Assembly (NCBI GenBank): GCA_000381625.1
Contig: KB906767.1
Span: forward strand, 1,094,629 to 1,158,628
Direction of reading: 5' to 3'
From: Bryobacterales bacterium KBS 96
Lineage (GTDB): Bacteria; Acidobacteriota; Terriglobia; Bryobacterales; Bryobacteraceae
Length of the DNA: 64,000 nucleotides
The notes under the pieces: generated by a model
What the model was told of the DNA's origin: nothing
The model's database searches: none
Seen by the model: the letters and a program-made list of their open reading frames with translations, nothing else
Program-made: the position numbers and the translations under genes
In this document: piece after piece, positions 22,466 to 31,632 of the stretch
Layout: each line of letters opens with the position of its first letter
Numbering within the stretch: position 1 is the first letter of the stretch

Positions 22466-24343
22466 CTATTTGACGTAAACTTTCAATGTGCATTTGCCGT
22501 CCACGACAACATTCAACGGAATGGAGGCTTGCTCGAGCGTGCTTTGCGGTGAGCTGACAATTTGGTGGCTGTTATCGCGGCCCGATTGCATGACATTCAG
22601 GATGGACGGCGGCAAGTTAGGCAGAATTTTCTCGTCCGAATAAACGGTCGGCTCGGAATCGACTATGGATACGTACAGGTGGTTGTTGCTGCGCTCGTGA
22701 TTCAGCATCGCGACAGTCTGCGGGATATCGACGAAGCGATTCAGGGAAGCGGCGATGGTCTGGAACTTGTCCAGCGTCGCGGCATCACTAAAAAGAATCT
22801 CGTGCTCTCCGCGCGGCAGACCGGCGGGGATTTTGACGTTGACTTCGCGCTGGATACGTTCGCCGCGATAGGGCCGCAGGAAGACCTTGACCGGCACTTC
22901 CGTTCCGGCATCGACGTGGTTATCGGCGATCCATGCCGATTCAATTTGAGCGATACGGCGTTCGGGCAGCAGGTCCACCGTGGCATTCACGGCAGTCACA
23001 TCCGGCATCTTCACCGGGTTGAGAAAGAGGCGGTTGAACTTGTCTCCCCACCAGCCCGCCAGCAACATGGGGGTTGGAACCGGCAGCCCCGCGGCGGCTT
23101 GCATCGTGCTGATCTGCACTTTTTCATGGCCCGCCAAATCGAGTTCGCCGTTCATGCGATAGGTCGCGTCCTCGGAGAAATCGTTCAGATTGGAAACCGC
23201 GTTGAAAAGCGTCGCCATCATCAGGTAGGGAGTCCACTTTTGCTGGACGAAGACATTGAAATGGAAATCCTGGCTTTTGCGGACAGAGTCGTCGGAGTTG
23301 AATGAACGGACATGCAAAGTGACGGGAATCATGTTCGCCGTGGCGCCCAACTGGGCGAGAATTCCGCTGTGGCGATCCTGCTTCAGCGCTCCCACCACCT
23401 CTTCCGCATTGCCCATTTTCGTTGGCTGGTATGAGGAGGCGAGCGTCGTCAGAATTTGTTCTTTCGCGATGGGCATATCGACGGGGCCCAGGTTAAACAT
23501 GGGGTGGCCGAACGCGAGCACGTGTTTGCCGTCGTTGTACGTTACGGTTCCGGCGCCGGTCATGGTCATATCGCCCGAAACCAGAACCGCCGCAATGCTC
23601 TCGCCCGGTTGCATCGAGCTCCGCCAGTCCTTTGCTGGTACGGAGCTATTGAGCGATCCAGCCGCGCCGCCCTGCACCGCCATCATTCCCAACTGCTGGA
23701 ACACCGGCGCAAACTCCTGAAGAGCGCTATCGCTGAAACCGGAAAACGTCACGGGAGTGGCGATCGGCGTCATCATCGGAATTTTGTCACTCAGTGAGGC
23801 CGAGGCGCCGGCAGCGACCACACGCGACAGAAGATTGTCTGGCAAATTAAGCGAGGCGGTCTTGCCGGCTATTTTGATCCGGTCCGGGGTGCGCGGCTCG
23901 GCTGGACGTGTTTTATCGAAATTATTGATGTCGAGCATCAGCTTGATAGGCGTGATGCCGCAAATCGCATCGGGCGAAAAGACGCTGAGCCGCAACGCAA
24001 TGGCGCCCACCAGTTTGCCGTCGATATAGACGGGGCTGCCGCTCATGCCGCCGGCCACATTCGTTCGTGATGCCTTTCCGGTAAGTTTGGCGACGATGAT
24101 ATCCTGTTTCGGCCCCCAGGCGCTCTTCCAAACTCCGATGATCTCAACTGGAATGGGTTCGGGCTTGTCGCCCGTGAACACGGTCCAGGCTACGCCCTTC
24201 ATGCCCGGCTTGAGCGACTCCTCCGGAAACAGTTGGACAGGGCCGGCCTTCGGAGGCGCCGTCATATTGGGGATCTCCGTATCCGGAGCGGCGCAGACAA
24301 ATGAACTGGCAAATACAAAAAGAGCGAGTGCCCGAGTGAGCAT
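22466..24343 (-). CDS. Secreted S55 (SpoIVB-like) peptidase-domain protein
   Basis: A 625-residue protein with a signal peptide (LALFVFASSFVCA). Residues 35-260 match the SpoIVB S55 peptidase pattern: LKPGMKGVAWTVFTGDKPEP (an SpoIVB PDZ-like start), and NVAGGMSGSPVYIDGKLVGA, whose Ser is the expected nucleophile. Later, TYNDGKHVLAFGHPMFNLGP continues the family. The last 300 residues are a beta-rich region of unknown function. The S55 family is best known from sporulation signalling, but this group is probably not spore-forming, so another secreted or membrane-proximal proteolytic role is likely. It precedes the propeller gene (25-nt gap). Confidence 0.88.
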   Translation of the reverse strand: MLTRALALFVFASSFVCAAPDTEIPNMTAPPKAGPVQLFPEESLKPGMKGVAWTVFTGDKPEPIPVEIIGVWKSAWGPKQDIIVAKLTGKASRTNVAGGMSGSPVYIDGKLVGAIALRLSVFSPDAICGITPIKLMLDINNFDKTRPAEPRTPDRIKIAGKTASLNLPDNLLSRVVAAGASASLSDKIPMMTPIATPVTFSGFSDSALQEFAPVFQQLGMMAVQGGAAGSLNSSVPAKDWRSSMQPGESIAAVLVSGDMTMTGAGTVTYNDGKHVLAFGHPMFNLGPVDMPIAKEQILTTLASSYQPTKMGNAEEVVGALKQDRHSGILAQLGATANMIPVTLHVRSFNSDDSVRKSQDFHFNVFVQQKWTPYLMMATLFNAVSNLNDFSEDATYRMNGELDLAGHEKVQISTMQAAAGLPVPTPMLLAGWWGDKFNRLFLNPVKMPDVTAVNATVDLLPERRIAQIESAWIADNHVDAGTEVPVKVFLRPYRGERIQREVNVKIPAGLPRGEHEILFSDAATLDKFQTIAASLNRFVDIPQTVAMLNHERSNNHLYVSIVDSEPTVYSDEKILPNLPPSILNVMQSGRDNSHQIVSSPQSTLEQASIPLNVVVDGKCTLKVYVK

Positions 24344-24595
24344 GTACAGCTATCCTTACTGGGTCCCGATGGCCCGGCGGCAAAGGACGTGGTTCATTGC
24401 CGGATGAGAACATTATGACGTAAATGCAACGGCGGCCCCGCAGGTTCGGGCCAAGGGACGAACGGTTCGGAGGCAGGGGCGGAACAGCATAAGTACTGGT
24501 TTCACGTTAAACCCCTTTCATTCCAACCCTGTGCGGGCATTCAAGTTGTAAACTAAAAGCAGACAAAGCCGTCTTATTTCCCGGAGACTATCAAG

Positions 24596-24946
24596 ATGAA
24601 GCGTTCCCTCTACCTAGCCACCGCCTCGGCGTTTTTTTGCGCGTCATTCGCCTTTGGGGCCCAGAACTCCGCAAAAAGCAGCGACAGCAAAGCCGGCGAC
24701 GCCGCTAAAGGCAAGGAAGTTTTCGAGCAGTGCTCAGTTTGCCATAACGCCGACTCGCCCGATAAAAAGATCGGCCCTTCACTCATGGGGCTGTTCAAGC
24801 AGAAGAAACTGGTAAACGGAAAGCCCGTCACCGAATCGAATGTCCGAGATTTCATCAACAACGGCGGCAACGGCATGCCGTCGTATGCGGATATGCTGTC
24901 CAAGGAAGATAAAGATAACGTAATCGCCTATCTCAAGACGCTGTAG
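24596..24946 (+). CDS. Secreted small cytochrome c (class I)
   Basis: A 116-residue protein with a signal peptide (LYLATASAFFCASFAFG). It has one heme-attachment site, EQCSVCHNADSPDKK, and an axial Met in GMPSYADMLSKEDKDN, the normal class I arrangement. It ends with the helix VIAYLKTL. GGAG lies 11 nt upstream of the ATG. It should shuttle electrons in the periplasm, but no oxidase or dehydrogenase is adjacent. It is divergent from the S55 protease gene (252-nt gap). Confidence 0.93.
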   Translation: MKRSLYLATASAFFCASFAFGAQNSAKSSDSKAGDAAKGKEVFEQCSVCHNADSPDKKIGPSLMGLFKQKKLVNGKPVTESNVRDFINNGGNGMPSYADMLSKEDKDNVIAYLKTL

Positions 24947-25102
24947 GTTGGTAAACCGAAGCGGGCGCGCCGAATGGTTTCAACCGGAAGCCGATACTGC
25001 TTTCTATTGCAGTCAAACAGCTTGCGTTCGCTCTGTTGAAAATCATCCGTTCGTGGACGACGGGTTCGGGATGAATTGGGGTGATCGAGACGCAATATCT
25101 CA

Positions 25103-25285
25103 ATTTCCGCAAGGGCTGTGCGAGTTTTTGTGAGCCCGGCCCACGAACTGAGTTTCACCGACCGAGGCAAACGTCTCGGCGGCTACGCCTGTTTCGGCAA
25201 TGATCTATTGGGCTGAGTCCACGCCAAAGCCGGGCATCTCGGCCACCCGGATCACTGCCTCCTGATGCACCGTTTCCACAACCAA
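25103..25285 (-). pseudogene. IS110-family transposase remnant with in-frame stop
   Basis: The minus strand reads ETVHQEAVIRVAEMPGFGVD, SAQ, a TAG, then IIAETGVAAETFASVGETQF and VGRAHKNSHSPCGN. The IS110 transposase C-terminal domain has the same layout (a PG-x-G helix-hairpin-helix start, then IIAE-G, a Phe block, and a Ser-x-Gly-Asn box). The stop replaces a Gln codon, and a stretch is missing before SHSPCGN. It is a decayed fragment in the 600-nt gap 24947-25544, which otherwise holds only an R1 copy. Confidence 0.6.
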
Positions 25286-25365
25286 CTCACCACATGATTC
25301 CGCTCCGCGGCGCCGGCTCCGAACCGCCGGCATTCAAACTCGATGGCTTTCGCCGACTGGCCCGC

Positions 25366-25434
25366 CGCGCCATGGTTACTCCTTGACAGTCGCGGTTTAG
25401 TGCAGGCAACCGGGTGTCTTCATCACCTTTGCTC
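25366..25434 (+). repeat. R1 repeat, copy D
   Basis: CCATGGTTACTCCTTGACAG joins GTCGCGGTTTAGTGCAGGCA, ACCGGGTGTCTTCATCACCT and TTGC. The left end equals that of copy B3 near 9442, so the family has at least two kinds of left end joined to one core. It lies between the IS110 remnant and the DUF6807 gene. Confidence 0.8.
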
Positions 25435-25544
25435 GCTGTCCGTCCGTGAACCGGCGGTTGATTCCGGCCCCGCGGCGGCGCTGTGATATGTCTTGTGTTC
25501 CGCAATTTGCGGAACAAGCGAATTCATTGGGAGCCTTTTGGGAA

Positions 25545-26492
25545 ATGAGTAGGTTGGATTGGAAGTTGTTGTTGCGCTGCTCTGCCGTTGGCTTTTTCTG
25601 TGCCGTAGCCTCTTCCGCGCAGGTGAAGATCACAAAGCAGCAAGACCGTATTGCCGTCGAGATCGGTGGTAAGCCGTTCGGGGATTTCGTGTACGGCTCA
25701 GGAACGCCGAAACCGTATTTCGCGCCGCTGCGCTCCGCCTCCGGCGCAATCGTCACGCGTAAGTATCCGATGGAGGAGGTGGCAGGCGAGTCTCGCGATC
25801 ACCGGCATCACCGCGGTCTCTGGATCGGCTACAAAGACGTCAACGGCTTCAATTTCTGGGAGAACGAATTCTCGTATCACAATCCAAAAGCGGGCACGCT
25901 CGTTGTTCGCAAGGTAGATGAAGCTCGCGGCGGAAAGAAGGAGGGATCGATCCGGGCCACGATCGCATGGGTAGACCCCAGGGGCAAGACTCTGCTAACG
26001 GAGAACCGGACGATGACATTCCACGACGATCCTAAGCTGCGGATCATCGACGTAGAATCTGTATTGAAGGCGGATGCCGAATCGACGTTTGGCGACGACA
26101 AGGACGGCACATTCGCCGTGCGCATCGCCGACTCGATGACCGAAAAGCACGGCGGAACGATTGTGAACTCCGACGGCGGCCACGGGATGAAGGAATGCTG
26201 GGGCAAGAAAGCGAACTGGGTGGATTATACGGGCGAGATTGGCGGAGAGAAAGTCGGGATCGCCATGTTCGACAATCCAGACAGTTTCCGCCATCCGGTG
26301 CGCTGGCATGTGCGCGATTACGGGTTATTTGCCGCGAATCCCTTCGGCGCACACGCCTACGATCCGAGCGCGGCTGTTTCGTCGGTAGCCCTTAAACCAG
26401 GGCAAACCGTTACGCTGCATTATCGCGTCGTGATTCATCCGCCAATGGATGCGGCCACTATTGACCGGATGTATCGTGACTGGGCGAAGTAA
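25545..26492 (+). CDS. Secreted DUF6807 (PmoA-like) protein
   Basis: A 315-residue exported protein. The earlier frame start (25446) is through repeat sequence; ATG 25545 gives a signal peptide (LLLRCSAVGFFCAVASSAQ). The conserved block GESRDHRHHRGLWIGYKDVN (His-rich, about residue 82) and the late DNPDSFRHPVRWHVRDYGLF segment are the hallmarks of DUF6807, often labelled PmoA-like by similarity to a methane monooxygenase subunit; that name does not show methane oxidation. Members accompany secreted sugar-oxidoreductase genes. It converges on the sugar transporter with a 5-nt gap. Confidence 0.8.
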   Translation: MSRLDWKLLLRCSAVGFFCAVASSAQVKITKQQDRIAVEIGGKPFGDFVYGSGTPKPYFAPLRSASGAIVTRKYPMEEVAGESRDHRHHRGLWIGYKDVNGFNFWENEFSYHNPKAGTLVVRKVDEARGGKKEGSIRATIAWVDPRGKTLLTENRTMTFHDDPKLRIIDVESVLKADAESTFGDDKDGTFAVRIADSMTEKHGGTIVNSDGGHGMKECWGKKANWVDYTGEIGGEKVGIAMFDNPDSFRHPVRWHVRDYGLFAANPFGAHAYDPSAAVSSVALKPGQTVTLHYRVVIHPPMDAATIDRMYRDWAK

Positions 26493-26497
26493 TGCGG

Positions 26498-27517
26498 TCA
26501 GCTCTTGCCAATTACGGGCGCCAGCGACAGCAGCGCCAGTCCCGCTGCGAACAAAACGATCATAACGGTGACCAGTCGCTTCACGGCTGGCGGCGTGTTT
26601 GAGAACTCTTTCCAGACGAACAGGCCCCATAGCACGCTGATCAGTGTTGCGCACTGGCCAATCGCGAGGCTGATGGCTGGGCCCACGTTGACCTGCTCCG
26701 GAGCGCTCGCGCCGACGAAGTTGGTGATCGCCCCGACCGCCCAGATGATCCCGCCGGCAATCCCGATGATGTGCCACCGGGCGCTGCCCTGGAAATAGGC
26801 GTTCAGGCGAATCGGAGAACCTTCAATCGGAACATTCATGAAAAAGATGTTAAAGAAGAACGTCGAGACAAACACGCCGAACGAAAAGAACAGCGCGGCG
26901 GCGTAAGGCCCAAGTCCCAGATCTCCTCCCATGCCTTTCACGACCAGCGGATAAAACGTGCCCATGAGAATGCCGCTGACGATGCTGAGCACCAGCCCTT
27001 TCGTCGCGGACTTCTTCCGTGCGGCCTTGCCGGCCGCCCGGTCGCGCGCCCTATGAGCCATTGCGTCGATGATAATTGCAATCACAACTAGGGCCAATCC
27101 CGCGAACAGGAGCGCCGGGTTGCCCTGCGGGTTCAGAACGTAATTCCAGACGACCCCAATGATGAGCGCAAGCCCTATGCCTACAGGGAAAGCGACCGCC
27201 ATGCCGGCCAACCCGATTGCGCCCACCAGAAGAATATTCGCGAGATTAAATACCACACCGCCCGCAACGACATACGCTTCTTTCAGATGACCTGCCACAA
27301 GCATACGGTCTTGAAACGTCATGTCGGAGCCCATCATTCCGAACGTGAACGCGGCAACAATAGATGCCAGCAGCACACCGGCTGAATAATCGAAATAAAA
27401 CAGTTCGAATCGCCAGCGGTCGCCGGTCATCTTCAGCGCGTTTGCCCATGATCCCCAGCAGATCATGGAAATCAGCAGCAATATCAGAGTCGAAAAATAG
27501 GTTGTAGGCAGGATCAT
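26498..27517 (-). CDS. GRP/RhaT-like sugar transporter (DMT superfamily)
   Basis: A 339-residue, 10-helix inner-membrane protein. The start ILLLISMICWGSWANALKMT, the FNLANILLVGAIGLAGMAVA segment, and later LGPYAAALFFSFGVFV, GGIIWAVGAITNFVGA and ISLAIGQCATLISVLWGLFV are those of the glucose/ribose porter (GRP) family related to RhaT. A charged cytoplasmic loop (MAHRARDRAAGKAARKKS) separates the halves. It probably imports a monosaccharide by proton symport. It is a single gene; the 270 nt upstream (27518-27785) hold no recognised feature, then an R2 repeat. Confidence 0.88.
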   Translation of the reverse strand: MILPTTYFSTLILLLISMICWGSWANALKMTGDRWRFELFYFDYSAGVLLASIVAAFTFGMMGSDMTFQDRMLVAGHLKEAYVVAGGVVFNLANILLVGAIGLAGMAVAFPVGIGLALIIGVVWNYVLNPQGNPALLFAGLALVVIAIIIDAMAHRARDRAAGKAARKKSATKGLVLSIVSGILMGTFYPLVVKGMGGDLGLGPYAAALFFSFGVFVSTFFFNIFFMNVPIEGSPIRLNAYFQGSARWHIIGIAGGIIWAVGAITNFVGASAPEQVNVGPAISLAIGQCATLISVLWGLFVWKEFSNTPPAVKRLVTVMIVLFAAGLALLSLAPVIGKS

Positions 27518-27785
27518 GTCACTCCAGCAATCGCGAACGGAAAACCTGGATCAATAGCAATGGTCATTCTAACGTCTGAGAAGCTCGACGCAAGTGGTTC
27601 CGATCCCACGACCACTGCCGGAGCACGGTTGACAACACGGCACAGACTTGGTGTGGCCACCTTCGTGACTGAACCACGTTCCTGGCATTTGTGCCCTGAG
27701 AAGGCGGCTACGAGGGCGCCGTAGATCGAGGATACAATCTCGCTTTAAAGAGAAGGGAAGTAATTCGATTGATCCAAATGCCAAC

Positions 27786-27890
27786 TCCGAGCCGGGAAAC
27801 GTAAGGGCCTTGACAGCGAAGCTCGAACAGATCGAAGCGAACCGCCGCGGTTTGCCGTGTGTCGCTTACGCTCCCGGCTCAGTTTCAAGA
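27786..27890. repeat. R2 repeat, diverged copy with long interior
   Basis: Left arm CCGAGCCGGGAAACGTAAG and right arm CTTACGCTCCCGGCTCAGTT are imperfect reverse complements, as in the 6581 copy. The interior contains GAACAGATCGAAGCGAACCG, which recurs at 42227 beside truA. The element ends 5 nt from the carboxylesterase stop. Confidence 0.75.
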
Positions 27891-27894
27891 TCTA

Positions 27895-29490
27895 TCACCC
27901 GTGCTTCGATTTTGTTCTATCGGATGACAGCTTATCCAGCAACTCGAATTGTTTGCGCTGCCGGTCGGGCTTTGCATGTGATGTAGGGCTCAGGTGCATT
28001 ACCTGATAGCGGTCTTTCTGATCGTACTGAGGCCACTTCGGGAGCCCTTCGCCGTTTGGGTCGCCAGTTTTAGCGAAGTTAGTCCAATAGGAACCCATCT
28101 GCTCCGATAATTTATAGTCTTCGAGGCGCCAGGGGAGTTTCTTCGAATCAAGCATCCCGAAAACGTATTCGATTTCAGCCGAATGATAGGCCAGCGGTTT
28201 CGCCTGCGGAGAGGCGTCCGCAGCCAACGGCGGAGCCTGATCGAATTCGTAACGAAAAACGGGAGCGCCGCTTTTCTGCTGCTCCTCGATCCATTTCCAG
28301 GTTCCGAACGCAATGAAGTTTGCCGTCGCGAGCAGCCCAGCCGATTGCATCGCCTGCTGGTCCGTTTTCGCCGGGAACAACTTCAACACCTCCGGCGTCT
28401 TATCGCCAAATTCTTTGTTGATTTTGGCGATGTAATTCTCTTTCGTCTCCGATTCCTTTCCAAAGAACTGCTTAGCGCTTCCTTCGTCGTGATTCCAACC
28501 GGCAAGCAGCGGCACATGCGCCTGATTGCCCTTTGCATAAATTTCGGACGGACTCGCCGGAAGGAAATAGCCATCGATGTTCGGCGCAAACCGAACCGTG
28601 TTCTTTTCTTTCAGAGCGGCATCGAGGAGCTGCTGTGCCGGCATGGCGCGCAAGGCTTCGAGCGATTCCGCACCGATCGACTCTCCAAATTTCGCATCCG
28701 CTTTTTCACTTTCAGCCAGCGATTTGGCGCTGAGCGTTCTGCCAAAGAACGCCCCACTCTCGCCAATTGCCTGTTGAAAGAGCTTCTTCGAAACAGGCGA
28801 CGCCATTTGCGCGCTGACGGAAAACGATCCGGCCGATTCGCCGAAAATCGTGACCTTGCCGGGATCGCCGCCGAACGCCGCGATATTTTTGTGAACCCAG
28901 TCCAGTGCCGCCGCCTGGTCCAACAGGCCGTAATTTCCCGACGCGTGGTGAGGCGATTCCTTCGTCAGTTCCGGGTGCGAGAAGAATCCAAAAATTCCCA
29001 GCCGGTAATTCATGCTCACGATCACCACGCCTTTGTGCGCCAGCTTCTCGCCATCCTGACGTGGTTCGGACGTAGCCCCAGCCTGAAAACCACCGCCAAA
29101 AATCCAGACCATCACGGGAAGTTTGGCATCCGCCGTCGCAGCGGGACTCCACACGTTCAAGTAGAGACAGTCTTCGCTCGGTCCAGGATCGCGGAAAACC
29201 ATATCGCCGTAAATATGTCCCTGCATGCACCGGGCGCCGAATTCGGTCGCCTTTCGGACACCCTCCCAACTTGGGACCGGCTGTGGTTCCTTCCAGCGGA
29301 GCGCGCCGACGGGCGGCGCCGCGAATGGAATTCCCTTAAAAATATGGATCTTTCCGTCGGTGCTGTCGGAGCCTTCCACGATTCCCGCTTCAGTTCGCAC
29401 CTGCTCGGCCACCATGCAGTGCGTCCCCAGCATCAGGGCAAAAGCGCAGGTGCTCATTATGCGCCAAACGTGATTCTTCCGGCTTCTCAT
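27895..29490 (-). CDS. Secreted type-B carboxylesterase
   Basis: A 531-residue alpha/beta hydrolase. ATG 29490 has AGGAGG immediately upstream; the frame extends to 29550 but that part is not needed. A signal peptide (CAFALMLGTHCMVAE) is followed by FKGIPFAAPPVGALRWKEPQ, EDCLYLNVWSP, NYGLLDQAAALDWVHKNIAA and the nucleophile elbow VTIFGESAGSFSVSAQM. The His of the triad is expected near AYHSAEIEYVFG. Such enzymes hydrolyse esters, often of plant-derived compounds or acylated sugars. It is monocistronic. Confidence 0.93.
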   Translation of the reverse strand: MRSRKNHVWRIMSTCAFALMLGTHCMVAEQVRTEAGIVEGSDSTDGKIHIFKGIPFAAPPVGALRWKEPQPVPSWEGVRKATEFGARCMQGHIYGDMVFRDPGPSEDCLYLNVWSPAATADAKLPVMVWIFGGGFQAGATSEPRQDGEKLAHKGVVIVSMNYRLGIFGFFSHPELTKESPHHASGNYGLLDQAAALDWVHKNIAAFGGDPGKVTIFGESAGSFSVSAQMASPVSKKLFQQAIGESGAFFGRTLSAKSLAESEKADAKFGESIGAESLEALRAMPAQQLLDAALKEKNTVRFAPNIDGYFLPASPSEIYAKGNQAHVPLLAGWNHDEGSAKQFFGKESETKENYIAKINKEFGDKTPEVLKLFPAKTDQQAMQSAGLLATANFIAFGTWKWIEEQQKSGAPVFRYEFDQAPPLAADASPQAKPLAYHSAEIEYVFGMLDSKKLPWRLEDYKLSEQMGSYWTNFAKTGDPNGEGLPKWPQYDQKDRYQVMHLSPTSHAKPDRQRKQFELLDKLSSDRTKSKHG

Positions 29491-29700
29491 GAATCCTCCT
29501 AGTCCGGAAACGATTGTACAGAAACAACCGGAAGACACACGAGCAAACACACACGCTGGGATAAGTTTTGCGCCTGATGAAAGCGCGGTTCGCTTACCGA
29601 TCTCGTTTCAACGATGGCGAATTTAGTGGGATAGTCAGCTAAACCGGCACGATGGTCGGAAGACCGTGCATCCTCAGGATCGCGTTCAGATCGAGAGACC

Positions 29701-31632
29701 TCAGACGGGAGGCGTCGTACTCCATCCACAACTCCTGCAAGGATGGCTGTCCAATTGAGCCGTATTCACGATTTGATAATTCGTAATCAGATATTTCCCT
29801 CCGCTCTCCCGCACTACGAAGACGCGATCTTGTCCGAGCATGCGCTCAATTTGTTCAAATCGATCTTTTTCCGCGACCAGGTACCAGCGCTGGGGTTGGT
29901 TCCACAATCGCACAAGATCGACATCCGTAATGAAAACATCCGGCGCATCGGGCGCGAACGAACCGTATTCGAGGTTATTCACCCGGCCATTGAGCAGCAG
30001 CGCCTTGGCATCCGCGTAGAAAAACACCGAGGAGAACGTGTAGTACTGGTCGTCGACGATCAGCTTACCTCTGGGCGATTTCAGAAGTGCGTCGGCGAGA
30101 GGTTTGGAGGAAAGATACGGGTCAAAAGCGATCATGGCCAACCGGGCCGCATGAAAGAATAGAATCATCATCGCCGCCGCCGCGATGAAGCGTGCCGCTG
30201 ATTTCAGCCGGAGCACGCCAATAGCGCCAATGAGAAAGGCGATGCCCGCCACAATCAGCGGTATCCGCAAATAGGCAAAGGACGACAGGGTCAAGTCGCC
30301 GATGTGCCCGAGCGAGAGCGTGTATTCGCTGGGATGCTGCGTGAGCGCTTGCGAAATATCTCCCGGCGTCGGCAAACTCCACACGCTGGCAAGAATGAAG
30401 GCAATGGCCCCCGCGGCAAGCGTGCAGGTGATGGCAAGCAAGACGTCGCCCCGGCGAAGCCATTTGTTAATCCAGGTATCGTTCGAGGCCGCGGCGCACG
30501 CAAGCAGCAGCGCAAATGCGGGATAACAAGGCATCGAATAGTATTCCTGGGTCGACGAAAAACTGAAGAACACCATCAGAAATCCGATCCAGCAGAGCGC
30601 CATCAGGCGCATGCGCGAGGCCCGGTCGGCGCTGCTGTAGCGCAGTTTCAGCCAGCTTGGGAAGTAAACACTCCAGGGAAAAAACCAGACGAGATGCAGC
30701 GACCAGAACAGAAGGCGGGGAACGGTATTGTAATCGTGCGGATAGCGCTTATTCAGAAACCGGAGGATGTGTTCGTTGAAAAAATAGAACCAAAAAAAAC
30801 CGTGATAGACGCCCGGTCCGCTCTCCATAGACACAAAGAAATAGGGCGGATTGTCCAATGTGGCGAGCACGTGCCAGGGCGCGGCAACGGCGATTCCGAC
30901 CAGCGCGCTCCGCAGCGGCATGAGGCGGCGCCACGTTTCGCGTTCAGTTAATTGATGCGTAAAGCAGAGATAGAGAAAGCCCGAAGCGAGCGGAAACAGT
31001 GCGGCAATCAGGCCCTTAAACAGCAGGCCCGTGCCCACGCTCGCTCCAAATACCAATGCCCAACGGCGCGGATGGCGCTCCTGGGGATCGAGCGCCCTCA
31101 GGAACGACCACATCGCCAGAGCAATGCTTAAGGTCAACGCCACATCGGAGATAAGAACGCGAGTGAAGAGAAATAGGCCAATCGACGTTGCGAGGACGAT
31201 TCCCGCAAGCAGTCCTGTCCTTCGGTTAAATGCCCAATCCCCCATGCGCGCCGTGATCCAGCACAACAGGACCGTGCAAATAACCATGGGCAGACGCGCG
31301 ACAAATGCAGAATCGCCAAATAGTTTGAAGAAGATGGCGATCATCCAATACTTCAACGGAGGTTTTTCGAAATACTTGATTCCGTCCAGATGTGGGGTAA
31401 CCCAGTTACCCGTCCGCAACATCGTGCGAGAGATCGACGCCTGCACGGAATCGACGTCGTCCATCAGAGAAGGAGGACTGAAGGAGCAGCCGAGATAAAT
31501 GACGATTGCAACAGAGAGCACCGCGAGTTGATAGTGCCGCTCGAGCCAGCTTACGATTTGGTTGGTGCGTGAAATCCCGACATGGGGCTCAACGTCTCCA
31601 TCCATAGGCGTTAACGGGAGAGTATCACGCAT
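29701..31632 (-). CDS. PMT/ArnT-like membrane glycosyltransferase
   Basis: A 643-residue membrane protein with about 12 helices. The start ATG (31632) shares its A with the TAA of the upstream permease gene (TAATG); the frame continues to 31734 but only over that gene. Features: SPPSLMDDVDSVQASISRTM (the acidic DD motif of the first periplasmic loop), KYFEKPPLKYWMIAIFFKLF, MARLPM-type RLPMVICTVL, and a long periplasmic C-terminal domain. Family GT83/GT39 enzymes of this shape transfer a sugar from a lipid carrier to an envelope acceptor such as lipid A or a protein. It is the third gene of lysS-lolE-this gene. Confidence 0.88.
   Translation of the reverse strand: MRDTLPLTPMDGDVEPHVGISRTNQIVSWLERHYQLAVLSVAIVIYLGCSFSPPSLMDDVDSVQASISRTMLRTGNWVTPHLDGIKYFEKPPLKYWMIAIFFKLFGDSAFVARLPMVICTVLLCWITARMGDWAFNRRTGLLAGIVLATSIGLFLFTRVLISDVALTLSIALAMWSFLRALDPQERHPRRWALVFGASVGTGLLFKGLIAALFPLASGFLYLCFTHQLTERETWRRLMPLRSALVGIAVAAPWHVLATLDNPPYFFVSMESGPGVYHGFFWFYFFNEHILRFLNKRYPHDYNTVPRLLFWSLHLVWFFPWSVYFPSWLKLRYSSADRASRMRLMALCWIGFLMVFFSFSSTQEYYSMPCYPAFALLLACAAASNDTWINKWLRRGDVLLAITCTLAAGAIAFILASVWSLPTPGDISQALTQHPSEYTLSLGHIGDLTLSSFAYLRIPLIVAGIAFLIGAIGVLRLKSAARFIAAAAMMILFFHAARLAMIAFDPYLSSKPLADALLKSPRGKLIVDDQYYTFSSVFFYADAKALLLNGRVNNLEYGSFAPDAPDVFITDVDLVRLWNQPQRWYLVAEKDRFEQIERMLGQDRVFVVRESGGKYLITNYQIVNTAQLDSHPCRSCGWSTTPPV

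Noticed and set aside
23256-23720. Long antisense open frames across the S55 protease and other GC-rich genes
   Set aside because: They are shadows of real genes in GC-rich codon-biased DNA and lack ribosome sites or family motifs.
27569-27784. Minus-strand frame with HEGGHTKSVPCCQPCSGSG, a Cys-rich stretch
   Set aside because: No ribosome site, no known Cys-motif spacing and no conservation that I can judge; left as non-coding.
29551-29700. A tRNA or small RNA in the gap before the carboxylesterase
   Set aside because: No cloverleaf or stable hairpin with a T-tract could be formed by eye.
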